Assembly (NCBI RefSeq): GCF_018687355.1
Contig: NZ_CP061288.1
Location: 1,002,144 to 1,066,143 of the forward strand
Origin: Polynucleobacter sp. VK25
Lineage (GTDB): Bacteria; Pseudomonadota; Gammaproteobacteria; Burkholderiales; Burkholderiaceae
Direction of reading: 5' to 3'
DNA length: 64,000 bases
Positions 47,992-58,137 of this stretch are shown in pieces. The notes under the pieces are model-generated. The model made no database searches. It saw only the letters and a program-made list of their open reading frames with translations, and was not told the origin of the DNA. Made by a program: the position numbers and the translations under genes. Positions within the stretch are counted from its first letter, which is position 1; each line of letters begins with the position of its first letter.

Positions 47992-50385
47992 CTAGGCAGC
48001 ACGTGTCCGAGTGACTCGCATCACATCAGGATTGGAACGCAGGCTACGCATTACTTTGGATAGATGCAAACGATCATAGACTTGGATCGTAAAACGGATA
48101 GTGACAGAATCTTCTTTAAAGCGATCTTCCATTGAAACATTCATGATGTTGGAATCGGCAGAGGTTACGCTGCTCGCCACCCTTGCCAGAACACCCTTAC
48201 CTTGTCGTGTGTCAATTGCGAGATCTAATTCAAATTCACGGTTGAGCTCTTTAGCCCACTCAACTTCAACCCACTTATCACTATCCTTAGAGAGCATACG
48301 TAACGCTAAGGGGCAGTCGTTAGTATGAACTTGCAGGCCCTCACCTTTGCCGAGATAACCAATGATGTTGTCACCTGGAATGGGATGGCAGCAGGTTTGG
48401 AAATGAATCGAATTACCCTCGCGCCCATCCACCATAATGGCTTGCCGTTGATGGGTGTGACCTACTTCTTGATTTGGGGCAACCCAATCAGCAACACCCA
48501 AACGCATTTGCTCAGCTCCACCCTCATCATCAATCAAAATCTTGAGGCGAATAGCAAGCTCCTGCGGAGATCGTCTGCCTAAGGCAATGTTGACACAAGC
48601 TTCTTCACGGGTTTTATCCCCCGTCCAGTGCATGAGCTTTTCCCAAATCTCCGGACTCAGTAGAGCTGCATCTACACCTTGCTGGCGTAGTGCGTTCGCC
48701 AAGAGACGCTCACCCAACTGAAGTGATTCTGAATAGTGCTTTGTTTTGAGAGAGTGGCGAATGGAGGCGCGAGCCTTGCCGGTGCGAACAAACGCTAGCC
48801 AACCTGGGTTGGGTTGAGAATTTGCCGATGTAATGACTTCAACAATATCGCTATTTTTTAATTCGCTACGCAAAGGCAATTGCAGTCCATTAATCTTCAC
48901 CGCTACGCATGTATTACCAAGGTCGCTATGAATGGAGTATGCGAAGTCTAAAGCGGTAGCGCCTCTTGGCAAAGCTCTAATCTGCCCAGTGGGTGTAAAT
49001 ACATAAACAGCATCTGGGAACAAGTCAATTTTGACGTGCTCTAAGAACTCTTGAGAGTCGCCACTGCTGTCCTGAATATCAATCAATGACTGTAGCCATT
49101 GATGTGCTCGGTTTTGCACCTCACTCATGTCAGGAGAGCCATCTTTGTAAGCCCAGTGTGCAGCAACACCTGCTTCAGCAACCGCATGCATTTCAGTTGT
49201 GCGAATCTGAAACTCTACGGGGACGCCAGATGGACCCAATAAGGTGGTGTGCAGAGACTGATAGCCATTCAACTTAGGAATAGCAATGTAATCCTTAAAT
49301 TTGCCAGGCATCGGCTTATATAAAGAATGCAAAATACCTAGAGCTCGATAACACTCATCAATCGAATGTACCGTTACCCGGAAGGCATAAACATCAAGCA
49401 CCTGTGAAAAACTGAGATGCTTTGAACGCATCTTGCTATAGATACTAAAAAGCGTCTTTTCACGACCGCGAAGATCTACATCTAAGTTGGCCTTGGCAAA
49501 AGCCATACGAGAAGCCTGCAAAATTTTCTCGACCATTTCCTTACGATTACCACGCGCCCGCTTTACAGCACTCTCAATGACACGAAAACGCATCGGCATG
49601 GAATAACGGAAGCTTAAATCCTGAAGATCACGGTAAATCACGTTCAATCCAAGACGATGCGCAATGGGGGCGTAGATTTCGATTGTTTCAGCCGCCACTC
49701 GGCGGCGCTTCGCCATCGGTACCGCATCTAGGGTACGCATATTGTGCGTACGATCAGCCAGCTTTACCAAGATGACACGGACATCGCGTGCCATGGCCAT
49801 AAACATTTTGCGAAAGCTCTCTGCTTGAGCTTCTGCATGACTTTGAAATTCTAATTTATCAAGCTTAGTCAATCCTTCAACCAACTCAGCAACCTTGTTA
49901 CCGAACTTTTCAACTAAATCTGCTTTGGTACAGCCCGTGTCCTCAATCACATCATGCATTAAGGCGGCCATGATGGATGGGGCATCTAAGCGCCACGTAG
50001 CACAGAGCTCGGCTACGGCAACAGGATGAGTAATGTAGGGTTCGCCGCTGTGGCGATATTGACCTAAATGTGCAGCATCAGAAAACTGAAATGCTTTTTT
50101 GATTTGCGCAATCTCATCTGGTTTGAGATAAGAAAGCTTGGCAAGCAATCCCTCAATAGAAACTACCTGATGCTTTAAGGGGAGATTGGGTGCAGATGTC
50201 GGACCAAACAAATGGCGACTCGATTGCGCCAATAAGCTCGCAATAATCGATTTTTTACCGCTTGGGTTTGTGGTGTCGGATTCTGCATCCAACAACTGAG
50301 CTTGAGCCAAGTCAAGCGAAGCATCTTTAGACGAGATGCTTCCTGGTTTTTCCGATGTTTTGACTATACCTAGAGGGAGCTCCAC
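47992..50385 (-). CDS. spoT: Bifunctional (p)ppGpp synthetase/hydrolase, RelA/SpoT family
   Basis: The 797-residue protein controls the stringent response. It has an HD hydrolase domain (PYITHPVAVAELCATW, then ALMHDVIEDT), a synthetase domain with RGREKTLFSIYSKMRSKH and PKLNGYQSLHTTLLGP, a TGS domain (AVYVFTPTGQIRALPRGATA), and a C-terminal ACT domain. The intact HD motif supports a bifunctional SpoT/Rel rather than RelA. The start is GTG 50385 with AAGGAG just upstream. It follows rpoZ by 15 bases, the standard gmk-rpoZ-spoT order. Confidence 0.93.
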   Translation of the reverse strand: MELPLGIVKTSEKPGSISSKDASLDLAQAQLLDAESDTTNPSGKKSIIASLLAQSSRHLFGPTSAPNLPLKHQVVSIEGLLAKLSYLKPDEIAQIKKAFQFSDAAHLGQYRHSGEPYITHPVAVAELCATWRLDAPSIMAALMHDVIEDTGCTKADLVEKFGNKVAELVEGLTKLDKLEFQSHAEAQAESFRKMFMAMARDVRVILVKLADRTHNMRTLDAVPMAKRRRVAAETIEIYAPIAHRLGLNVIYRDLQDLSFRYSMPMRFRVIESAVKRARGNRKEMVEKILQASRMAFAKANLDVDLRGREKTLFSIYSKMRSKHLSFSQVLDVYAFRVTVHSIDECYRALGILHSLYKPMPGKFKDYIAIPKLNGYQSLHTTLLGPSGVPVEFQIRTTEMHAVAEAGVAAHWAYKDGSPDMSEVQNRAHQWLQSLIDIQDSSGDSQEFLEHVKIDLFPDAVYVFTPTGQIRALPRGATALDFAYSIHSDLGNTCVAVKINGLQLPLRSELKNSDIVEVITSANSQPNPGWLAFVRTGKARASIRHSLKTKHYSESLQLGERLLANALRQQGVDAALLSPEIWEKLMHWTGDKTREEACVNIALGRRSPQELAIRLKILIDDEGGAEQMRLGVADWVAPNQEVGHTHQRQAIMVDGREGNSIHFQTCCHPIPGDNIIGYLGKGEGLQVHTNDCPLALRMLSKDSDKWVEVEWAKELNREFELDLAIDTRQGKGVLARVASSVTSADSNIMNVSMEDRFKEDSVTIRFTIQVYDRLHLSKVMRSLRSNPDVMRVTRTRAA

Positions 50386-50400
50386 ACCGGAACTCCTTAA

Positions 50401-50604
50401 TTACAGAGGTACTTTGGTCAACATGTCACGGTCAGTCACACCGGCAGCTACTTCACGTAAAGCAACTACAGTAGCTTTATCTCTGGACTCAACACGTGGG
50501 GAGTGACCTTGTACCAATTGGCGAGCACGATAAGTCGCGGCCAAAACCAATTCAAAACGATTAGGGATAGTTTTAAGACAATCTTCTACAGTAATACGGG
50601 CCAT
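50401..50604 (-). CDS. rpoZ: RNA polymerase omega subunit
   Basis: The 67-residue subunit begins [20 protein letters not shown] and contains [27 protein letters not shown], both hallmarks of omega. It binds beta' and helps core assembly; it also forms part of the (p)ppGpp site in E. coli. It is directly followed by spoT with 15 bases between, and preceded by gmk at 44 bases. Confidence 0.95.
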   Translation of the reverse strand: MARITVEDCLKTIPNRFELVLAATYRARQLVQGHSPRVESRDKATVVALREVAAGVTDRDMLTKVPL

Positions 50605-50648
50605 GCTGGACTCACTTAATTTAGCTTCAATACCTATAGGATAACTGA

Positions 50649-51287
50649 TTAGACCCCGAGGCGCTTCAAAAGAGCTGGATTTCTGGCCATACTGGGTCCA
50701 GAACGCAGGCGACTTGAAGCCAATATGTGCTTTAAATCAACCAATGCCTGATCAAAGGAATCATTTACTACGATGTAATCTGCTTCAGGGGCATGCTGTA
50801 GCTCAACGTGAGCAGCCGCTAGGCGGCGCTGTATGGTCGCCTCATCATCCTGACCACGCTTGCGCAAACGCTCCTCTAAAGCCTCAATCGAGGGCGGGAA
50901 GATGAAGATCCACTGAACCGAGGGAATTAACTTCCGAATTTGTTGAGCACCCTGCCAATCGATCTCCAACATGACATCGCTACCTGCCTGCATCTGAGAT
51001 TCAATCCAAGGTTTAGAAGTTCCATAAAAATGGCCATGAACTTCAGCCCACTCTAAAAAATGACCTTGGTCGCGTTCTTGCAAAAAGTCTTCTTTGGTCA
51101 AAAAGCGATAGTCCTTACCATCTACCTCACCAGGTCTTGGCACACGAGTAGTAGTTGATAGAGATAATTTAAGCCCGGCATCTTCTTTTAGTAAAGCATT
51201 TACTAATGACGATTTTCCTGCTCCCGATGGCGCAACAATCATCAACATACTGCCTTGATAGGATGGTGTCAGAGTGGAGTTAGTCAT
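50649..51287 (-). CDS. gmk: Guanylate kinase
   Basis: The 212-residue enzyme phosphorylates GMP to GDP. The P-loop is [14 protein letters not shown] (~15-28), and [20 protein letters not shown] supplies the conserved Arg/Tyr GMP-binding residues. A 19-base-wide lid region follows in [19 protein letters not shown]. No strong ribosome site precedes the ATG, which begins 14 bases after the yicC stop. It completes the yicC-gmk-rpoZ-spoT run. Confidence 0.95.
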   Translation of the reverse strand: MTNSTLTPSYQGSMLMIVAPSGAGKSSLVNALLKEDAGLKLSLSTTTRVPRPGEVDGKDYRFLTKEDFLQERDQGHFLEWAEVHGHFYGTSKPWIESQMQAGSDVMLEIDWQGAQQIRKLIPSVQWIFIFPPSIEALEERLRKRGQDDEATIQRRLAAAHVELQHAPEADYIVVNDSFDQALVDLKHILASSRLRSGPSMARNPALLKRLGV

Positions 51288-51301
51288 AAATGAAATATGG
51301 G

Positions 51302-52231
51302 TTACTCAAGGTTTTGAACTTGCTCACGCATTTGCTCGATAAACAACTTAAGCTCTAGCGCGGCTTGTGTGCATTCTTCGGAAACAGACTTTGAACTTAA
51401 GGTATTCGCTTCACGATTAAGTTCTTGCATCAAAAAGTCCAGACGCTTACCAACCGGGCCTTTGCCTGCAAGCGCATTATCAACCGCCTGCAGATGGGTC
51501 TTTAAGCGCGCGAACTCTTCAGCTACATCAATCCGGACTGCGTAGAGCACCACCTCTTGACGAATACGCTCCATCAACTCAGCACCTGCCTTCGCTTGCT
51601 CTTGGGCTGCTAGTGCCTCAGCAAGACGTTCAGTGAGCTTTTCTTGATACTGGGCAACATATTCAGGGACCTTAGGCTCAATCACCTTAACGATCTCGCG
51701 CATCTTGCCGGTGATACTGGTAAGAACGCCAACCAAAGCCTTGCCTTCAGCATGGCGACTTTCCATCAGCGCTGCAAGAGCGGCTCGTCCGGCTTCGACT
51801 GCTGCAGTTATCCAACTATCTTCTTCACCCCGTGGCTCAGAGACAACTCCTGGCCAGCGCAATACTTCCGCAATACTCAACTCTTGGGCTTTAGGAAACG
51901 CGTCCTGGGCTTTTTCTTGTAAGGTATACAAGGCGTCTAAACGGTCTTTATTAATAGCTCCTAATGCATGGGGATTACTTTTCGCAGCCCCAGCGGCTGA
52001 ACTATTAACCCGCCATGCCGCCCTAAACTCGACCTTGCCTCGAGACAGGCTTTGGGTGGCCATTTCTCGCAAGGCAGGCTCAGCCCCGCGGCATTCGTCC
52101 GGAAGACGAAATCCAAGATCCAGAAAGCGGCTATTGACAGCCCGACATTCCACCTGCAGATCAGCAACTACACCAGCTCCTAAGGAGACTTGGCGAGAAG
52201 CGCTGCCATAACCAGTCATGCTCGATATCAT
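51302..52231 (-). CDS. yicC: YicC family endoribonuclease-like protein
   Basis: The 309-residue protein opens ISSMTGYGSASRQV and includes ECRAVNSRFLDLGFRLPDE, the YicC N-terminal signature. The C-terminal DUF1732 region contains VAEEFARLKTHLQAVDN and GKRLDFLMQELNREANTLSSKS. E. coli YicC is a stress-related endoribonuclease that affects small-RNA turnover. The gene is divergent from rph, 55 bases away. Its ATG has no ribosome site and a TACAAT box lies six bases upstream. Confidence 0.92.
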   Translation of the reverse strand: MISSMTGYGSASRQVSLGAGVVADLQVECRAVNSRFLDLGFRLPDECRGAEPALREMATQSLSRGKVEFRAAWRVNSSAAGAAKSNPHALGAINKDRLDALYTLQEKAQDAFPKAQELSIAEVLRWPGVVSEPRGEEDSWITAAVEAGRAALAALMESRHAEGKALVGVLTSITGKMREIVKVIEPKVPEYVAQYQEKLTERLAEALAAQEQAKAGAELMERIRQEVVLYAVRIDVAEEFARLKTHLQAVDNALAGKGPVGKRLDFLMQELNREANTLSSKSVSEECTQAALELKLFIEQMREQVQNLE

Positions 52232-52237
52232 ATGGAC

Positions 52238-52243
52238 ATTGTA
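52238..52243 (-). promoter_or_regulatory. -10 box of a probable leaderless promoter for yicC
   Basis: TACAAT on the minus strand ends six bases before the yicC ATG at 52231, placing the expected start on that A. No Shine-Dalgarno sequence is present. A weak -35 TTGGTG lies 19 bases further upstream. Confidence 0.45.
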
Positions 52244-52286
52244 GATTCATTATTGAACTAGACACCAACCTCACAGGACCCCCTTT

Positions 52287-53027
52287 ATGCGTACTGCCAA
52301 CCCAGCCAATATTTCCCGTCCTAGCGGCCGCAAGCCAACCGATTTGCGCCCAGTGACCATCTCCAGGGCTTTTACAAAGCATGCCGAAGGATCCGTTTTG
52401 ATCGCTTTTGGGGATACCAAAGTTCTGTGTACCGCCAGCATTCTAGAAAAGGTGCCTCCTCATAAAAAAGGATCTGGTGAAGGCTGGGTTACTGCGGAAT
52501 ACGGCATGCTGCCCCGTTCTACCCATACCCGCAGCGATCGTGAAGCTGCACGCGGCAAACAATCTGGCCGTACTCAAGAAATTCAGCGTCTCATTGGTCG
52601 CGCTATGCGTAGCGTCTTTGATTTGAAAGTATTGGGCGAGAGAACCATTCATCTAGATTGCGATGTACTGCAAGCTGACGGCGGCACCCGTACCGCCTCA
52701 ATTACTGGCGCTTATGTAGCAGCCCGCGATGCAGTTAATCAACTACTAAAAAATGGCGCAATTACTAAGGACCCAATCATTGATAGCGTTGCCGCAATTT
52801 CTGTTGGCATATATCAAGGAGTTCCGGTACTGGATTTGGATTATCCAGAAGACTCTTCATGTGACACTGATATGAATGTTGTGATGACCGGCAAAGGCGG
52901 AATGATTGAAGTGCAAGGTACCGCTGAAGGCGCGGCTTTCTCTAGAACAGAGCTGAATGCCCTATTGGACTTGGCAGAGCAAGGCATTCAAGAGCTGACA
53001 AAAATGCAAAGTCATTCATTGAAATAA
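52287..53027 (+). CDS. rph: Ribonuclease PH
   Basis: The 246-residue phosphorolytic enzyme trims the 3' ends of tRNA precursors. Visible motifs are [21 protein letters not shown], the tRNA-contact and catalytic segment [20 protein letters not shown], and [16 protein letters not shown]. The phosphate site lies in [19 protein letters not shown]. Length is normal. It is followed by rdgB, whose start lies 8 bases after the rph stop. Confidence 0.96.
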   Translation: MRTANPANISRPSGRKPTDLRPVTISRAFTKHAEGSVLIAFGDTKVLCTASILEKVPPHKKGSGEGWVTAEYGMLPRSTHTRSDREAARGKQSGRTQEIQRLIGRAMRSVFDLKVLGERTIHLDCDVLQADGGTRTASITGAYVAARDAVNQLLKNGAITKDPIIDSVAAISVGIYQGVPVLDLDYPEDSSCDTDMNVVMTGKGGMIEVQGTAEGAAFSRTELNALLDLAEQGIQELTKMQSHSLK

Positions 53028-53035
53028 AGATTGAA

Positions 53036-53626
53036 ATGCAAAAGCTCGTTCTCGCATCTAATAATGCTGGCAAGGTAAAGGAGTTTCAGGCACTGTTAGC
53101 CCCCCTGAATTTTCAAGTCATCCCTCAAGGTGAATTGGGCATTCCCTCCGCAGAGGAGCCCCACCAAACCTTTGTAGAGAATGCGCTGGCAAAAGCACGT
53201 CATGCTAGCGCTGCATCTGGCTTACCTGCCCTGGCTGATGACTCAGGTATTTGCGCCCATGCTCTTGATGGTATGCCTGGGGTATTGTCGGCTCGCTATG
53301 CCGGAGATCAAGGTAATGATGTGGCTAATAATCAAAAGCTCATTCATGACTTAAGAGATAAAACAGATCGAGGCGCTCATTATGTTTGCGCCTTGGTGTT
53401 CGTCAACAACGTCAATGATCCCGAGCCCATCATTGTGCAAACCCGTTGGTACGGTCAAATCATTGATCAGCCAGCGGGATCTAATGGCTTTGGCTATGAC
53501 CCTCACTTCTTTTTGCCTGAGCAAAACTACACTGCAGCGCAATTAGATTCAGCCCAGAAGAATTTAATCAGTCACCGTGGTCAAGCATTACGCGAACTGA
53601 TTGTTCAGTTGAAATCCCGTAACTGA
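53036..53626 (+). CDS. rdgB: dITP/XTP pyrophosphatase, RdgB/HAM1 family
   Basis: The 196-residue enzyme removes deaminated purine nucleotides (ITP, XTP). The opening LASNNAGKVKEFQALLAPL, PALADDSGICAHALDGMPG (metal and base site) and GSNGFGYDPHFFLPEQ are diagnostic. SHRGQALREL near the C-terminus is also conserved. It is the middle gene of rph-rdgB-hemW and has no clear ribosome site, so coupling with rph is possible. Confidence 0.95.
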   Translation: MQKLVLASNNAGKVKEFQALLAPLNFQVIPQGELGIPSAEEPHQTFVENALAKARHASAASGLPALADDSGICAHALDGMPGVLSARYAGDQGNDVANNQKLIHDLRDKTDRGAHYVCALVFVNNVNDPEPIIVQTRWYGQIIDQPAGSNGFGYDPHFFLPEQNYTAAQLDSAQKNLISHRGQALRELIVQLKSRN

Positions 53627-53632
53627 AATATC

Positions 53633-54820
53633 GTGCTTAGTTCAACTCCTAATAAAGTCAGCCTTACCGCATTGCCACCTCTGGCTTTGTATATTCACTT
53701 TCCTTGGTGCGAAAAGAAATGCCCTTATTGCGATTTCAATTCACATCAGATTAAAGACGGCGTTGCCAAAGCCGGTTTTGATGAAGAGCGCTATATCAAT
53801 GCACTCATTGCCGATTTAGAAACTGAACTAGCCAACACTTGGGGTCGTCAGGTACACAGCATCTTTATTGGCGGCGGAACCCCCAGCCTTCTTTCTGCAG
53901 ACGGCATGGATCGACTACTGTGCGCCGTTCGTGCCCGCGTCAACTTAGAGCCCGATGCTGAAATCACTATGGAGGCCAACCCTGGATCTATTGAGGCCGA
54001 TAAATTTGCAGGATTTGCAAAGGCCGGAATTAATCGAGTGTCAATCGGGGTTCAAAGCTTTCAGGATGAGCAGCTTAAAGCCTTGGGACGCATCCACAAT
54101 GGTGAAGAAGCAAGACGAGCAATTGAAATTGCGATGAAACACTTTAAATCAGTAAATCTGGATCTCATGTATGGCCTTCCCAAGCAGACATTAGAGCTAG
54201 CCAAGGCAGATGTAGAGACGGCACTTTCTTTTAAAACACCGCATCTATCCTTTTATAACCTCACGCTAGAGCCCAATACCTACTTCGCAAACTTTCCTCC
54301 GCAATTGCCAAGTGACGATGAAGTGGATGCAATCTTTGAACAGAATTTAGATTTACTAATGAAAGCGGGTTACAAACGCTACGAAGTGTCTGCCTATGCG
54401 CAGAAAAACCAAGAGTGCAAACATAATGTGAACTACTGGCGTTTCGGGGATTACATTGGCATTGGTGCCGGCGCTCACGGGAAGATTTCTTTTCCGGACA
54501 AGATTACTCGTCAAGTACGTGAACGACATCCTGAAACCTATATGCAAGCAATGGAAACCAAGGGCAATGCCTTAATTGAGTCTAAGCTTATTGAACCCCA
54601 GGATCTCCCATTCGAATTTATGCTCAATGCCCTAAGGTTAAAGGATGGAGTTGATACCAGCAGCTTTAGCGAGCGTACCGGCCTCCCTTTAAATGTGATC
54701 AGCAAGGGTTTAGATGAGGCCAGTAGAAAAGGTTTGCTGGATGAAAATCCTTCAAAGCTAAAGGCTACTGATCAGGGTTTACGCTACCTCAATAATCTTC
54801 AAGAGCTATTTCTCAGTTAA
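53633..54820 (+). CDS. hemW: Radical SAM heme chaperone HemW
   Basis: The 395-residue protein carries the radical SAM cluster motif CEKKCPYCDFN (~26-36) and FIGGGTPSLLSADGMDRLL. HemW proteins look like coproporphyrinogen dehydrogenase HemN but lack one of the Cys positions of HemN and deliver heme. The four-residue spacing here, C-x3-C-x2-C with Phe after the last Cys-Asp, matches HemW. The start is GTG 53633, six bases after rdgB, without a clear ribosome site. Confidence 0.9.
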   Translation: MLSSTPNKVSLTALPPLALYIHFPWCEKKCPYCDFNSHQIKDGVAKAGFDEERYINALIADLETELANTWGRQVHSIFIGGGTPSLLSADGMDRLLCAVRARVNLEPDAEITMEANPGSIEADKFAGFAKAGINRVSIGVQSFQDEQLKALGRIHNGEEARRAIEIAMKHFKSVNLDLMYGLPKQTLELAKADVETALSFKTPHLSFYNLTLEPNTYFANFPPQLPSDDEVDAIFEQNLDLLMKAGYKRYEVSAYAQKNQECKHNVNYWRFGDYIGIGAGAHGKISFPDKITRQVRERHPETYMQAMETKGNALIESKLIEPQDLPFEFMLNALRLKDGVDTSSFSERTGLPLNVISKGLDEASRKGLLDENPSKLKATDQGLRYLNNLQELFLS

Positions 54821-54865
54821 AGTAAATAACTTAACAAATATAAAAATCCGATTCGGAGACAAACA

Positions 54866-55879
54866 ATGATTCAAAGCAAGTCAGCTGGCAGCATATGTAC
54901 GCGGGTTTTGTTTTTATGTGCATTTGCCATTAGCGCAATATCTATCTCTACTAGCGCTTTTGCGCAAGCCAAAACATGGCCAGATAAGCCTATTAAATTA
55001 ATTGTTGGGTTTCCGCCAGGCGGAGGCTCGGATGCGATTGCCCGCATTATCGCTATTAACCTGTCCCAAATGTGGGGTCAACAGGTCATTATTGATAACC
55101 GCGGCGGTGCCGCAGGTACGATTGCAGCCGATTTGGTTGCTAAATCTCCAGCCGATGGATATACGCTGGGTTTAGCACACGTCAATGCGCTCTCGATTAT
55201 TCCAGCATTGGGACAAAAGATGGCGTACAACGCTACTACCGACTTTACGCCAATTGTTTTGCTCGGCGTGACACCCAATATTCTGATTGCAAACGTTGAT
55301 GCTCCAGCTAAGAACGTTAAAGATTTGGTTGCTTATATGAAGCAAAACCCTGGCAAGGTTAGCTTTGGATCAGCCGGCAATGGCAGCACCCAACATCTTG
55401 CCTATGAATTGTTTATGCATATGTCTGACACACAAGCACTGCATATTCCATACAAAGGCAGTGGACCTGTTTTGGTTGATTTAATGGCTGGGCATATTAC
55501 TTATGCATTTGAAACCATGGGAGCAGCGACACCGCACATTCAAAGCGGCAAGGTCATTGCTCTTGCGCAAACCCGCACTAAGCGCTCAGCCGCCTACCCT
55601 AACCTGCCCACCATGGAACAACTCGGTTACGTAGGATTTGAGGCAACAGCTTGGTACGGCCTCATGGGTCCAGCAAAGCTTGACCCAAAGATCGTGAATA
55701 AGATTAACGCTGACGTGAATGCGGTATTACGTAAACCAGAAATTCAGGCAAAGTTAGCCGAGGTTGGTGCGGAAGATGGTGGCGGCACACCAGCGGCCTT
55801 TAGCAAGTTCATTATTAAAGACAGAAATCAATGGGCAAAGTTGGTTAAAGATGCCAAGTTGCAGGTTGATCTCAATTAA
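54866..55879 (+). CDS. Bug/TctC-family periplasmic solute-binding protein
   Basis: The 337-residue protein has a long signal peptide (cleavage near AFA-QAKTWP) and the Bug/TctC core PDKPIKLIVGFPPGGGSDAI, VIIDNRGGAAGTIAADLVA and HIPYKGSGPVLVDLMAGHI. It probably binds a carboxylate in the periplasm. GGAG precedes the ATG by 8 bases. It follows hemW by 45 bases but likely has its own promoter; a palindromic terminator follows. There are no transporter partners nearby. Confidence 0.88.
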   Translation: MIQSKSAGSICTRVLFLCAFAISAISISTSAFAQAKTWPDKPIKLIVGFPPGGGSDAIARIIAINLSQMWGQQVIIDNRGGAAGTIAADLVAKSPADGYTLGLAHVNALSIIPALGQKMAYNATTDFTPIVLLGVTPNILIANVDAPAKNVKDLVAYMKQNPGKVSFGSAGNGSTQHLAYELFMHMSDTQALHIPYKGSGPVLVDLMAGHITYAFETMGAATPHIQSGKVIALAQTRTKRSAAYPNLPTMEQLGYVGFEATAWYGLMGPAKLDPKIVNKINADVNAVLRKPEIQAKLAEVGAEDGGGTPAAFSKFIIKDRNQWAKLVKDAKLQVDLN

Positions 55880-55893
55880 TTCTTAGCATCAAA

Positions 55894-55925
55894 TAAAAAA
55901 GGACTCCATGGAGTCCTTTTTTTAT
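55894..55925. terminator. Bidirectional terminator between Bug receptor and alkylsulfatase
   Basis: AAAAAA-GGACTCCATGGAGTCC-TTTTTTT is a perfect 16-base palindrome flanked by an A-run and a T-run. It lies between two converging genes and can terminate both. Confidence 0.9.
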
Positions 55926-55942
55926 AACCATCCATTGCTTAA

Positions 55943-58042
55943 TTAAGCACCATCAGAATTAGCAATCGGAGGGGCTTCAAACGGATCCTTGTTTGATTTT
56001 GCGGGCGGCGCCTTAGCCTTTGTACCAGGGATCAACTCAAAGTCTGGAGCAAAGGTTGTCATGGTGCTGCGCAATTGATCAAACGCTTTACGATCACCTT
56101 CAAACTTGGTTTTACCTTCTGATAACAATTTTTCAAAAGTGGTTTGGCCACCCATCACTTTTTCTAAGTCACTACGATTAACGGTGATAGTCAGGTTTGG
56201 ATTTTTGTCCTGATAACCCTTGATATTTGTCAGCGCAGAATTACTCATCCCTACAACAAACTTTTCACCATTGTCTGGAGTATTAAGGTTGATAGTGAAC
56301 TTCATACCAGCAGCTTTTTTGCTATCCATGCTGATTGCCAAAGCGTTAAGCCAAAGCTCGGTGGTCATTGCTCTAATCATGTCAGGGCCGTTGGTCTTTG
56401 GCGATGCCCCAGAGGGCATGCCGTGACGTAACTCGTATGCAGCACCTAAGAAGCTATTGCGCACGCTAGGACTTTCCTTTTGATAGCCAATCTGCTCGTA
56501 AATGTCTGCGAGTAGATCTTTAGCAGCCGTATTGTTTGGTTGTGCGTAGACCAATTTATTTACTATTTCCATAGCTTCGCGGTATTTACCCTGCTTATAG
56601 AGCTCTTTACCTTTGGCCATAATCTTGGCGGAACCGCCCATCATCTCAACATACAGCGGTGCAGAATCTTTTGGTGACAATGGGATCAAGGTGGCAGGAT
56701 TGGCATCCCAATAACCAAGATATCGATTGATCACTGCGCGACTGTTATGCTCCTCAGAGCCGTGGTAGCTATGTGCAGCCCATTGCTTTTTTAGGCTCTC
56801 TGGTTGCCGATAGACGTTATGCACTTCGTTAATGGTTACACCATTATTTGCCAAATGAAGCACCTCATTGTTCAGGTGGGCGTAACTATCGCGTTGAGTG
56901 CGCATCACTTCTTGAACGCGATCATTACCCCAACGAGGCCATGAATGAGAAGCAAACATTACTTGAGCCTCATTGCCATAACGATACAAAGCATTATTAA
57001 TGTTCTTAGACCATGCCAAAGCATCGCGAACTAAAGCGCCACGTAAGGTATAGATATTATGGATGGTGCCAGTAATATTTTCAGCAGCCCAGAATGCTTT
57101 GAATTGCGGAAAATAGGTGTTCATCTCGGCAGGTGCCTCGGTTCCCGGAGTATTTTGAAACTCCATTTCCACACCATCAACCGTCATCTTTTCAAATGGC
57201 TCATTAATGAGAATGGTTGGCTCAATCAAACCAAGATTTCCTGCTGCGGTATTTTTACCAATCGATTGGTCAACGTGTCCAAATGGGCTGCGGGGCAATA
57301 AGACGCCATACTGGAAATACAAACGACGTGTCATGGCATTGCCGGCATATACGTTCTCTGCAACGGCATGATCCATAAAGCCAGCAGGTGCAATAATTTT
57401 TACCTTGCCACTCTTCACATCAGACTCCTCTACCACGCCACGAACACCACCAAAGTGATCGGCATGCGAATGTGAATACACCACCGCAACTACTGGACGC
57501 TTACCTAGTTTCTCATTCACCAATTCCAGAGCTGCTCTAGCGGTCTCTTTTGAGGTCAATGGGTCAAAGACAATCCATCCTGTATTTGTTTTAACAAAAC
57601 TAATATTGGATAAGTCAAAGCCGCGAACTTGGTAAATCTTGTCTGGCACGACTTCGTACAAGCCATACCCCATATTGAGAATTGCCTGACGCTGCAAAGA
57701 TGGATGCACGCTGTCAAAGTCTTTACCCTGCAATAGAAATTCATAGCTTCCCATATCCCAGGCAACATTTCCTGCATCAGCCATGATGGCCTTATAAGGA
57801 GGCGCAGCAATAAAACCCCTCTTTGACTCTTCAAAATCCCTTTTATCCTCAAAAGGCAGCGTCTTACGTAACCCGTTTTGTAATTCGACCGTATAGCTCG
57901 ATGGCGACTTACCTTTCACATCAAAGTGTTTGCCTTGCATGGCGCCAGGATCAACTACAACACCGCCGCCGCCTGCTGCCATCACAAATCCAGAGCTCAT
58001 CATGACGATTGCAAAAGATATTTTGGTAAGTTTGATATTCAT
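55943..58042 (-). CDS. Alkylsulfatase-like MBL-fold protein, exported
   Basis: The 699-residue protein resembles the SdsA1-type linear alkylsulfatases, which release sulfate from primary alkyl sulfates such as SDS. It has a signal peptide (MNIKLTKISFAIVMMSSGFVMA). The MBL metal site is YSHSHADHFGGVRGV (~212-226), with a further ligand near GTEAPAEMNTYFP. A dimerisation domain follows (NKLVYAQPNNTAAKDLLADIYEQ) and then an SCP2-like domain from ~570. I chose ATG 58042 because the frame's earlier start at 58132 would put an extra hydrophobic segment before the signal peptide. Alternatively the protein acts on another sulfate or phosphate ester. Confidence 0.87.
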   Translation of the reverse strand: MNIKLTKISFAIVMMSSGFVMAAGGGGVVVDPGAMQGKHFDVKGKSPSSYTVELQNGLRKTLPFEDKRDFEESKRGFIAAPPYKAIMADAGNVAWDMGSYEFLLQGKDFDSVHPSLQRQAILNMGYGLYEVVPDKIYQVRGFDLSNISFVKTNTGWIVFDPLTSKETARAALELVNEKLGKRPVVAVVYSHSHADHFGGVRGVVEESDVKSGKVKIIAPAGFMDHAVAENVYAGNAMTRRLYFQYGVLLPRSPFGHVDQSIGKNTAAGNLGLIEPTILINEPFEKMTVDGVEMEFQNTPGTEAPAEMNTYFPQFKAFWAAENITGTIHNIYTLRGALVRDALAWSKNINNALYRYGNEAQVMFASHSWPRWGNDRVQEVMRTQRDSYAHLNNEVLHLANNGVTINEVHNVYRQPESLKKQWAAHSYHGSEEHNSRAVINRYLGYWDANPATLIPLSPKDSAPLYVEMMGGSAKIMAKGKELYKQGKYREAMEIVNKLVYAQPNNTAAKDLLADIYEQIGYQKESPSVRNSFLGAAYELRHGMPSGASPKTNGPDMIRAMTTELWLNALAISMDSKKAAGMKFTINLNTPDNGEKFVVGMSNSALTNIKGYQDKNPNLTITVNRSDLEKVMGGQTTFEKLLSEGKTKFEGDRKAFDQLRSTMTTFAPDFELIPGTKAKAPPAKSNKDPFEAPPIANSDGA

Positions 58043-58137
58043 CTGAGGCCTAAATAAGGTGATTACTGGAATTTCAATGATATGACTGGCTATACCTATG
58101 GCAATTAGCCCTAAAGCTAATGAGCAAGACAAAAGGC

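Noticed and set aside
51705..52211. 168-codon frame opposite yicC, and similar frames at 42203-42817, 7010-7369, 27840-28184 and 46427-46786
   Set aside because: These are antisense shadows of well-supported genes, with biased composition and no recognisable domain or ribosome site.
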